From: Thermodesulfobacteriota bacterium
Lineage (GTDB): Bacteria > Desulfobacterota > QYQD01
Assembly (NCBI GenBank): GCA_030017815.1
Contig: JASEGX010000030.1
Coordinates: forward strand, 6,026-15,874
DNA length: 9,849 nucleotides
Reading direction: 5' to 3'
Every line of letters starts with the position of its first letter. Position 1 is the stretch's first letter. A model generated the notes under the pieces. It had not been told where the DNA came from. It made no database searches and worked only from the letters and a program-made list of their open reading frames with translations. Shown here piece after piece: positions 4,064 through 9,849 of this stretch. The translations under genes were made by a program, and so were the position numbers.

Positions 4064-6710
4064 CAACCTTGACGATATTTGCAGACAGGAAGATCAGCAG
4101 TTCCTTCCGCTCGGTTAGGTCTTTTTCGCCTTTGAAGAGCCAGCCCAGGATCGGAATCTTAGATAATCCAGGAATGCCCATAGTAGAGTCGGTTTTTTTC
4201 TCGTATATGATGCCACCGATAACCACCGTTTCTCCGTCGCTTATCAAGAGCTCGGTTTTTGCTTCCTTGGTTTTGAGAGTTGGCACCCCTGTTACTGTGT
4301 TAGCGCGTGTAAAATCAGCCTCATCCTTTTTGGCCTCGATGTTCAGGCTAATACGATTGTCCGGAGTTATATGCGGCACCACCTTCAGTTTGAGCGTAGC
4401 TTCTACAAACTCCGTAGAAATGCCGTCCTGGGTCTGCTTAAGATAGGGTATCTTCTCACCCTGTTGAATAGATGCTTCCTTATGGTCCAGGGTGGTAATC
4501 TTCGGCGAAGAGATTATGTGCGCCTTACCATCGCTCTCCATGGCCAGGAGGCGCACATCCAGATTGACTATGGTGGTCCCCAGACGCCCAAAGGTAAATC
4601 CAATGGCGCCCAATGCGTCAGTAGCAGCCGGTATGCCGGGGTTAACCGCAAAATTGGAGCCGAGTCGCCCCTGGGCCCCGACAGTCCACTCCCCTCCGGT
4701 CTTTTGAACAATATTTGATGCTGTCCCGCTTCCCCACTGCACCCCCAACTCACGTGAGAAATCGGCCGTGGCCTCCACAATACGCGCCTCGATAAGCACC
4801 TGCCGGGTTGGCTCATCCAGGGAGCTTACTATAGCTTTAGCGTCTTCGATTACGGCCGGGGTGTCTTTTATTACGATCTTGTTAGTACGTTCATCGAATG
4901 TAACCGAACCCCTTTCGCTTCTGATCTTATCGATCTGATCCTTTAGTTTTTCGGCCTTGCCGTAGTTTACCTGGATATAATCCGTGACCATGGGTTCTGC
5001 CTGCTGCAGCTCGATGAGGCGTTTATTCTCTTCCGCTACCCTGGCCAGAGGGGCGATACGAATGACATTGCCGGTTCTTACCATCCCCAGGCCCCTGGCC
5101 GCCAGGACCACATCCAGGGCCTGATCCCAGGGGACCCTGTCTAATTTCAGGGTTACCTTGCCGGTTACATCGTCGCCGGCCACAATGTTCAGCTTGCTTA
5201 CCTCGGCCAGCAGCCTCAGGACGTTATGGATATCGGCATTCTGGAAGTCCAGAGATATCTTTTGGCCGGTATAGACCTTATCCGGCCCAAAAGGCAATTC
5301 TACTCTGGGGAGGGCATCGTCTGACGGCGCGGTTGTGTCCCTTGGCAGATCGCTGAATTCCGGAGGCAAGACTGTGTCCTTGTCAGGGGCCGCTTCATCT
5401 CTTGCCGGTAGCTTGGCAACCTCTGGCGTAAGCTCCGGCACCATTTGGGCCAACTGGTCGGGTTTCGGAGGAACGGTTGTGGCCGCAAATTCCAGTTGGA
5501 TAGTATTTTCCTTTTCTACGGTCTGGAAGGGGACCTCGTCCCGCATCTTTATGGTAATGTCCACAGTATGTTTTGCAGATATGGATTGCTGCGGGATTAT
5601 CCCTTCTACCGCGCCCTTAAAATAACTGGTGTCATAAGGTCTGGCCAATGCCCTGGGCAGCAGGGCCTGACTCAAGCGCAGTAACACAGTAGTCTTATCG
5701 ACGTTTATTACCTTGTATGGTAATTTTCGGTCAGCCGTCACCGTAAGACAAACCTTACCTTCATCCAGCAACTCGAAATCTATAGCTTCTATAGTCCCGA
5801 CCGAAGGTAATACCACCGGTTCGGGTTTCCGGCCTTCCTGCCGGAGGCGGGCCGTGGCCTGCTTGCCGATCCACACCGTAATGGTCCCGGCAGTCTGGTC
5901 AATAGAATAAGGGAACAACGCCGTCTTTTTAGAATCGAAAACAATACGAACCCCGTTTGCTTTTGTGGCCATACGAATCTTTTTTAAGAGATCATTTTGG
6001 ACTGAGACTGCGCTCTTCGGATACAGGAGTTTAATTCCAGGGATATCTATAACCAGTCTGGACGGATCGGGCAATGTAAAGGACCTTGACCTGGGCAGTA
6101 TGCCGTCTGCAGAAATAACTACTTTTACTGTTCCTTTTGCGGGGGCATCTACCGCTACGTCAACTATGCCTCCGGCCGGAGGCATAGCGGCTGAACCGGC
6201 AGTGGTCTCGAGCGCTTTGTCCGGTTCCTTTGCCGCCTTAAGTTCCGAATCGGGTTCTGGCGCAGACTCTTCTTTTACGGCAACGACAGGCCCCTTTTGA
6301 AAGGCAATTACTATACCCTTATCCATACGGGTAACAGTATAGGGAATATCTTTCTCCAGTGTGATTTCGATACGGGAATAAGCCGGCAGTCTATCGCCTA
6401 AAAAGGTGCCTGTTATAGCCTTAATAATTCTGGTGTCAAAATCCGTGGGGAACACCACCTGGCTTACATCTACTGCCGGAATGTCAATAATTATGGCCAG
6501 GGGATTGACCTGTTTAAAGGCCGTATATGTTAGCGGATCCTCCCCCTCGATAGTAACCCGAAGTGTGGATTCATACTGGGAGACAGTAACAGACTCAATT
6601 TTCTGGATTGACGTTGATTTTGATGCCGCATGAGCTGTGCCAGACGGCAACCAGAGGCCAAGGCCCAGTAATACTATAATGGCCAGAACCTGTATTCTAA
6701 TCCAGCACAT
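4059..6710 (-). CDS. pilQ: Type IV pilus outer-membrane secretin PilQ
   Basis: The 883-residue protein forms the multimeric outer-membrane pore through which the type IV pilus extends. It begins with a signal peptide (hydrophobic core about 7-21, likely cleavage AHA|AS at 28/29). Three AMIN-like beta domains, which bind peptidoglycan in this family, lie at roughly 36-138, 184-282 and 307-408, each ending in a short hydrophobic strand. A Pro/Asp-rich linker follows (about 410-475), then an STN/N0 domain (about 483-553, ISLDFQNADIHNVLRLLAEVS), one secretin N1 domain (about 573-632) and the secretin core (about 635-882). The core carries VPTLKTKEAKTELLISDGETVVIGG (809-833) and the terminal KIPILGWLFKG...KELLIFLSANIV. 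The ATG shares one base with the pilP stop (TAATG) and has AAGGAG about 8 nt upstream. Three AMIN domains recall the Myxococcus-type PilQ more than the two-AMIN neisserial form. The gene is last in pilMNOPQ and its stop lies in a repeat. Confidence 0.96.
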   Translation of the reverse strand: MCWIRIQVLAIIVLLGLGLWLPSGTAHAASKSTSIQKIESVTVSQYESTLRVTIEGEDPLTYTAFKQVNPLAIIIDIPAVDVSQVVFPTDFDTRIIKAITGTFLGDRLPAYSRIEITLEKDIPYTVTRMDKGIVIAFQKGPVVAVKEESAPEPDSELKAAKEPDKALETTAGSAAMPPAGGIVDVAVDAPAKGTVKVVISADGILPRSRSFTLPDPSRLVIDIPGIKLLYPKSAVSVQNDLLKKIRMATKANGVRIVFDSKKTALFPYSIDQTAGTITVWIGKQATARLRQEGRKPEPVVLPSVGTIEAIDFELLDEGKVCLTVTADRKLPYKVINVDKTTVLLRLSQALLPRALARPYDTSYFKGAVEGIIPQQSISAKHTVDITIKMRDEVPFQTVEKENTIQLEFAATTVPPKPDQLAQMVPELTPEVAKLPARDEAAPDKDTVLPPEFSDLPRDTTAPSDDALPRVELPFGPDKVYTGQKISLDFQNADIHNVLRLLAEVSKLNIVAGDDVTGKVTLKLDRVPWDQALDVVLAARGLGMVRTGNVIRIAPLARVAEENKRLIELQQAEPMVTDYIQVNYGKAEKLKDQIDKIRSERGSVTFDERTNKIVIKDTPAVIEDAKAIVSSLDEPTRQVLIEARIVEATADFSRELGVQWGSGTASNIVQKTGGEWTVGAQGRLGSNFAVNPGIPAATDALGAIGFTFGRLGTTIVNLDVRLLAMESDGKAHIISSPKITTLDHKEASIQQGEKIPYLKQTQDGISTEFVEATLKLKVVPHITPDNRISLNIEAKKDEADFTRANTVTGVPTLKTKEAKTELLISDGETVVIGGIIYEKKTDSTMGIPGLSKIPILGWLFKGEKDLTERKELLIFLSANIVKVD

Positions 6711-7291
6711 TAATCTTCTCCTTCCCCTGATCCACTTAACTTGAGTATCACGGGTCGTTTTCTTATTTTTCCAGTAAAATCTTTCACGGTTTCCGTGACC
6801 ACCACGCGGTCTGCCAGGATGCCGGTTACAACGCCTTCCTGTGTCCCCACCCGGCTTCCTGTACGCAAGATGTAACCCCTGCCCGATGCGTCTTCCACCA
6901 TGGCGTATGGATCCCTGCTATTTGTAATGACTGCGACCAGCGTCAACTGGCCAATATCCAAGCTTTGCAGCGGTAAGGCCACACTACCGGACGATACGGT
7001 CTTTGATTTATCCCCTGCCTTGTCTTCTGATATAAAGGGCTTAAACGGATCCGGCTTTCCGGTCGGGTTATAAGAATATTTTTCCGGCATCCCGATTTCC
7101 CCGGTCATGTTGGTGGCAGGAGGGGCAGCTTCGGCTTTCTGAGACATTTTATCCGGCACACTTAAGGGGGGTTCCGTTTTCTTGTCCTTGCAGCCGGCAA
7201 AGATAAGCATCAGGCACATCAAACTGCACGCCAGCAGCCAGATATCTTTATTGCAACGGCTGCAACTAGTTATTTTTCTGTTTATCTTCAC
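6710..7291 (-). CDS. pilP: Type IV pilus assembly lipoprotein PilP
   Basis: The 193-residue protein links the inner-membrane PilN/PilO pair to the PilQ secretin in the periplasm. A hydrophobic stretch (about 18-33) ends in LIFAGC, a lipobox-like site that would make Cys34 the lipidated residue; phenylalanine at the -3 position is not the commonest choice. A Pro/Ala-rich linker (35-65) precedes the PilP domain: YNPTGKPDPFKPF (74-86), LQSLDIGQLTLVAVI (108-122), YAMVEDASGRGYILRTGSRVGTQEGVVTGI (129-158) and VVVTE (163-167). These are family hallmarks, with the DPF...L..L.LVG-like strand and the small C-terminal beta sandwich. The start is GTG at 7291, overlapping pilO by 26 nt, with a weak AGAGGG ribosome site; an ATG at codon 25 would remove half the signal. 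Five cysteines lie in the first 34 residues, including a CSRC pair. The stop overlaps the pilQ ATG by one base. Confidence 0.92.
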   Translation of the reverse strand: MKINRKITSCSRCNKDIWLLACSLMCLMLIFAGCKDKKTEPPLSVPDKMSQKAEAAPPATNMTGEIGMPEKYSYNPTGKPDPFKPFISEDKAGDKSKTVSSGSVALPLQSLDIGQLTLVAVITNSRDPYAMVEDASGRGYILRTGSRVGTQEGVVTGILADRVVVTETVKDFTGKIRKRPVILKLSGSGEGED

Positions 7292-7883
7292 CGGGCTCGC
7301 CCTCTACAAATCGGTACGTGGTGGCCAGACAAGAGGTCTTTACCATCATCGTGCCATGTGCCTTTTTGGGATCAGTCATAGAGACATTAGAGATATTAAC
7401 TATGCGCGGCAACTTACTCACTTTGTCAAAAAATACGGCCACGTTGTGGTATGGGCCCTCAACGATAATCTCTACAGGTATTTCGGCATAAAAATCTTTA
7501 GGTACCTCTTCTTTAGGCTTAAAAAGAATAAATTCCAGGCCCGCTTCGTTCCCCAGGCTTGAAATGTTGGTCAGCAGGGAAGGGATCTCTTTCTTATCCG
7601 GGAGGAGCAACAGGGCTCGTTGGAATTGGACCTTAGTAACCTCAAGTTCAGCCTTAAATTGTGCCAGGTTAGCTGCTTTATGTTTAACCCTGGATAGGGT
7701 GGCCTGTGCGTCTTCAAGCTCCCCGCGCAGCTTCCCGATCTTTCTGAACTGGGGGCCGATCAAAATGACGACAAAAACCGCTACCAGGGCCGCAAGTATG
7801 CCGATATAAATCAAAATCTTCTGCTTAAAGGGCAAGCCGGTAACTAGACGTTCTATCCTGGGTGGCAGACTTAAACTCTTCAT
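7266..7883 (-). CDS. pilO: Type IV pilus inner-membrane protein PilO
   Basis: The 205-residue protein is a bitopic membrane component of the pilus alignment complex and partners PilN. A short basic cytoplasmic tail (1-21) precedes one transmembrane helix (about 22-43), a coiled-coil region (about 46-92, rich in Glu/Lys/Leu with VKHKAANLAQFKAELE) and the periplasmic ferredoxin-like domain (about 95-195). That domain has LPDKKEIPSLLTNISSLGNEAGLEFILFKP (94-123) and the IPVEIIVEGPYHNVAVFFDKVSKLPRIVNI segment (135-164), which is characteristic of PilO. The ATG overlaps the pilN stop by 4 nt (ATGA), with AAGGGTGAG about 9 nt upstream, implying translational coupling. The last 26 nt overlap pilP. 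The Lys/Asn-rich tail (GEDKQKNN) has no known function. Confidence 0.94.
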   Translation of the reverse strand: MKSLSLPPRIERLVTGLPFKQKILIYIGILAALVAVFVVILIGPQFRKIGKLRGELEDAQATLSRVKHKAANLAQFKAELEVTKVQFQRALLLLPDKKEIPSLLTNISSLGNEAGLEFILFKPKEEVPKDFYAEIPVEIIVEGPYHNVAVFFDKVSKLPRIVNISNVSMTDPKKAHGTMMVKTSCLATTYRFVEGEPGEDKQKNN

Positions 7884-8488
7884 GCCTTTTTCTCACCCTT
7901 CTTTTTTTTGTCGGCAGGCTGCTCCGCTATCGACGGATCTACCGAAATCCCCTTAATCTCGCAAGTAATGCTAAACTGCATCAATTTCACGCCCTTGACC
8001 GTCTCCTGGGCCGAATTTATTAAGTCCACATTGGTAAAATAAGGGGAAGCAGCCAGGCTCTTCATGTATAAGGCTATGGTACCGTTATCCATGGCCACTC
8101 CTTCCAGGAGGAGCTTATTTTCGTTCTGTTTGATGGCCTTGAGCCATAATCTTTTTTCCGGCAATTTTGTGCTTATTTCATCCAGCATATGTACCGGCCC
8201 GGTTTTGTTTCTCTGCAACCGGCCAAGCACATCGAGTTTTTTCTGGATTAAGTCTTTTTGTTTTTTTTGCTCTTCGAGTCCCTGGACCACCTTATTGTAC
8301 GTACCTATCTCATTTTGGACCTGCCCGATATCATCAGTCAGCGATTTTATCTGATACGAAAAGGAAATGCCCAGATAAGCCATGGCTAAAACGATAAAGA
8401 ATACGGACAGAAGGCATACCGATAATTGTTTACGGATATTTTCTTTCTTCTTGGCTAATCTGACTGGTAAGAGATTTATTTTAATCAT
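7880..8488 (-). CDS. pilN: Type IV pilus inner-membrane protein PilN
   Basis: The 202-residue protein couples cytoplasmic PilM to the periplasmic platform. It starts with MIKINLLPVR, the conserved cytoplasmic PilN motif (INLLP) that inserts into a groove of PilM. A Lys-rich segment (13-20), one transmembrane helix (about 22-43), a long coiled coil (about 44-92, Gln/Lys/Glu rich) and a compact periplasmic domain (about 95-182) follow. The domain includes MLDEISTKLPEKRLWLKAIKQNENKLLLEGVA (101-132), typical of the family. The C-terminus is very basic (ADKKKKGEKKA), unusual for the periplasmic end of such a protein. The ATG overlaps the pilM stop by 4 nt (ATGA) and its own stop overlaps pilO in the same way, so translation is likely coupled along pilMNO. 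Confidence 0.94.
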   Translation of the reverse strand: MIKINLLPVRLAKKKENIRKQLSVCLLSVFFIVLAMAYLGISFSYQIKSLTDDIGQVQNEIGTYNKVVQGLEEQKKQKDLIQKKLDVLGRLQRNKTGPVHMLDEISTKLPEKRLWLKAIKQNENKLLLEGVAMDNGTIALYMKSLAASPYFTNVDLINSAQETVKGVKLMQFSITCEIKGISVDPSIAEQPADKKKKGEKKA

Positions 8489-9537
8489 GTCTCTACACTT
8501 CTCAGGGCCAGGCCGATAGCTATAGCGGCTTGTGGACCTACCTGGCTTATATACTCCGGATCAAACCGGTCAGGGTCCACATCTATGCGGGCAAAAGGAT
8601 CAAATATTTCCACCGGTATATCTGTCTCCAGGCGTAAGATATCGCTAAGTCCGGCGATCTTGGCCGATCCGCCGCTCAGTACAATCTTAGCCAGGCTATG
8701 GTCCGGATAGTTTGCGTAATAGAAGTCAATGGCCCGCCTTATTTCCATCGTCCAGAGGGAACATGTAGAAGAAAATATCTCCTCAAGGATTGGCCTCTTA
8801 TCGCCGTTCACATTGCCGCTTATCTTCAAAATTTCCGCTTGATCGTATGGCAGGCCAAACTTAGATCGAATCTGGTCCGTGATCTGATCGCCGCCAAAGG
8901 AGGCATCCCGGGTGAAGGTAGAGACGCCGTTGATCAGGATGTTGATATTAATCTTGGAGGCCCCGATATCCACCAGGGCGATGTTCTGATTTTCCGTGTC
9001 GTAATTGGCTTCATAGGCATTTTCCAGCGCAAATGGATCGACATCGATAATAGTAGGAACAAGATTGGCATCGCGAATTAACTCAGAGTATTCGTCTATC
9101 GTTTCACGTTTTGCAGCTACCAGCATAACGTCCATGCGGTCTTTTTTCTCTACGCTCGCTCCCAGTATCTGGAAATCGATATAGACGTCGTTAATATCAA
9201 AAGGAATATACTGTGCGGCCTCAACTGCGATATTATCTTCCAATTCCTTATCACTCATAAGCGGCATGCTTATCTTTTTTATAATAACCGAATAACCAGC
9301 GATAGATGCCGCTGTACGCTTACCTGTTGTTTTTAAATTGTTCACCAGTGCGGCTATAATATCAGCCACCTGTGCCCGCTCTTTTACCACTCCTTCGACA
9401 ATGGCCTGCGCGGGAACGGCCGCTATACCAAAATTTTTCAGTTGTAACCCGTGGGAAGAGTCTGTTATCTCAGCTACCTTTATAGAATGGGAGCCGATAT
9501 CTAATCCAAGGGCGAATTTTTGTTTTTTAAAAAACAT
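8485..9537 (-). CDS. pilM: Type IV pilus assembly actin-like ATPase PilM
   Basis: The 350-residue cytoplasmic protein has the FtsA/actin-like fold and binds ATP and the PilN N-terminus. Phosphate-1 motif ALGLDIGSHSIKVAEI (9-24), phosphate-2 motif ALVDIGASKININI (187-200) and adenosine motif KIVLSGGSAKIAGL (284-297) are all present. Between them lie EVAAQYIPF-type (105-113, here EAAQYIPFD) and DVDPFALENAYEAN (165-178) segments, characteristic of PilM. Length is normal for the family. The ATG at 9537 leaves only eight residues before the first motif and is the only sensible start. The ribosome site is poor: CTGGAG is 15 nt away and an AAGG almost abuts the ATG. It is the first gene of the operon. 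Read on the minus strand, the upstream leader is AT-rich with an inverted repeat at 9564-9617. Confidence 0.96.
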   Translation of the reverse strand: MFFKKQKFALGLDIGSHSIKVAEITDSSHGLQLKNFGIAAVPAQAIVEGVVKERAQVADIIAALVNNLKTTGKRTAASIAGYSVIIKKISMPLMSDKELEDNIAVEAAQYIPFDINDVYIDFQILGASVEKKDRMDVMLVAAKRETIDEYSELIRDANLVPTIIDVDPFALENAYEANYDTENQNIALVDIGASKININILINGVSTFTRDASFGGDQITDQIRSKFGLPYDQAEILKISGNVNGDKRPILEEIFSSTCSLWTMEIRRAIDFYYANYPDHSLAKIVLSGGSAKIAGLSDILRLETDIPVEIFDPFARIDVDPDRFDPEYISQVGPQAAIAIGLALRSVET

Positions 9538-9563
9538 ACCTTGTGTTTTTTTCTCCAGAGATC

Positions 9564-9617
9564 GTTAAAAAATCCACACTATCTTAAAATATTTTTAGGA
9601 ACTTATAATTTTTTAAC
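9564..9617 (-). promoter_or_regulatory. Inverted repeat in the pilM leader
   Basis: Plus-strand GTTAAAAAAT (9564-9573) and ATTTTTTAAC (9608-9617) form a perfect 10-bp inverted repeat around a 34-nt loop; the loop also holds the palindrome AAAATATTTT (9586-9595). On the minus strand the first arm would begin about 8 nt after the candidate -10 (9625-9630) and the second arm ends 7 nt before CTGGAG. It could be a 5'-leader stem that protects the mRNA or an operator. The AT content is high, so a chance match is possible. Confidence 0.4.
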
Positions 9618-9624
9618 ATTGCTT

Positions 9625-9655
9625 CTTATACTTCATAAATATATCCGGCTGTCAA
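9625..9655 (-). promoter_or_regulatory. Candidate promoter of the pilMNOPQ operon
   Basis: On the minus strand, TTGACA (9650-9655) is a perfect -35 and TATAAG (9625-9630) matches the -10 consensus at five of six positions. The spacing is 19 nt, longer than the optimal 17. Transcription would begin near 9618, giving an AT-rich leader of about 80 nt before the pilM ATG. No sigma-54 type GG-N10-GC element was found nearby. Confidence 0.4.
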
Positions 9656-9849
9656 GTTGTCATTTTCAGTTCATCAGTTGTATCGGCAAGTTATAATATA
9701 TGCTTAAACATTTTGACAGTTTTTTATTTGCAAACCCAAAATCGTGTACTAATCTGCCGGAAACCTTGCTACTGCAATAAATATTCCAGGACATGGAGAA
9801 AAAAGCTCAAGGGTCAAAAATAACCACAGAGCCACTGCGTGTAGCCAAT

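Larger units (their letters stand above)
9538..9849. other. AT-rich non-coding region upstream of pilM
   Basis: No supported gene is visible in these 312 bp. The part nearest pilM holds the leader inverted repeat and candidate promoter. Positions 9660-9760 are AT-rich with TTGACAG on the plus strand at 9713-9719, the inverse of CTGTCAA at 9649-9655. The extreme end (from about 9823, ACCACAGAGCCACTG) resembles the start of another dispersed intergenic repeat, cut by the window edge. Confidence 0.55.

Noticed and set aside
5335..5910. Plus-strand ORFs opposite pilQ (and similar ones opposite purD-purE, pilM and pilN)
   Set aside because: They lie antisense to well-supported genes, have biased translations with no family features, and lack ribosome sites.
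9754..9770. Possible sigma-54 promoter (TGCCGG...TTGCT) before the pilus operon
   Set aside because: It is on the plus strand, facing away from pilM, and the GG-to-GC spacing is 7 rather than 10 nt.
9666..9794. A 42-codon minus-strand ORF in the region upstream of pilM
   Set aside because: It has an ATG and a stop but no ribosome binding site, no recognisable domain and AT-driven composition. It also spans a TTGACAG/CTGTCAA promoter-like region. Probably chance.

Overview
The window reads as a chromosomal piece of a Gram-negative bacterium. It has an outer-membrane type IV pilus secretin with its full inner-membrane assembly platform (PilM-PilN-PilO-PilP-PilQ), a type IB GTP cyclohydrolase (FolE2), de novo purine enzymes and a CooC-type ATPase fragment. 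The three-AMIN PilQ, the purD-purE pairing and the style of the intergenic repeats suggest a Desulfobacterota ('deltaproteobacterial') or similar anaerobic lineage. That is inference; no taxonomic marker is present.

Layout. Positions 1-264 (+) hold the 3' end of a CooC/MinD-like P-loop ATPase gene. A 96-bp repeat-rich gap with two RNA-capable hairpins leads to folE2 (361-1140, +). Convergent to folE2, only 19 bp away, is a short tsaC/sua5-type gene (1160-1834, -). Upstream of that on the minus strand is one ORF that joins PurD and PurE (1914-3683, -). A 375-bp non-coding stretch made largely of short-period repeats (3684-4058) separates it from the pilus operon, which reads on the minus strand as pilM (9537-8485), pilN, pilO, pilP, pilQ (ends 4059). 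All four junctions in that operon overlap. Positions 9538-9849 are an AT-rich non-coding upstream region with a candidate promoter and a 5'-leader inverted repeat.

How the genes work together. PilM (cytoplasmic actin-like), PilN and PilO (bitopic inner-membrane proteins), PilP (lipoprotein) and PilQ (outer-membrane secretin) form the alignment complex that connects the type IV pilus motor to the outer-membrane pore. PurD-PurE act at two non-consecutive steps of IMP synthesis. FolE2 starts tetrahydrofolate synthesis, which supplies formyl groups to purine synthesis. TsaC/Sua5 starts the t6A tRNA modification.

The gene content is mostly housekeeping. The points most worth a second look are the PurD-PurE fusion, whose seam lies on an A6 run next to a cryptic TAGTG stop/start, and the intergenic DNA, which consists of several unrelated 7-, 8- and 14-nt repeat families that fold into hairpins and run into the ends of the flanking genes. 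I see no clear new defence, CRISPR or mobile system.
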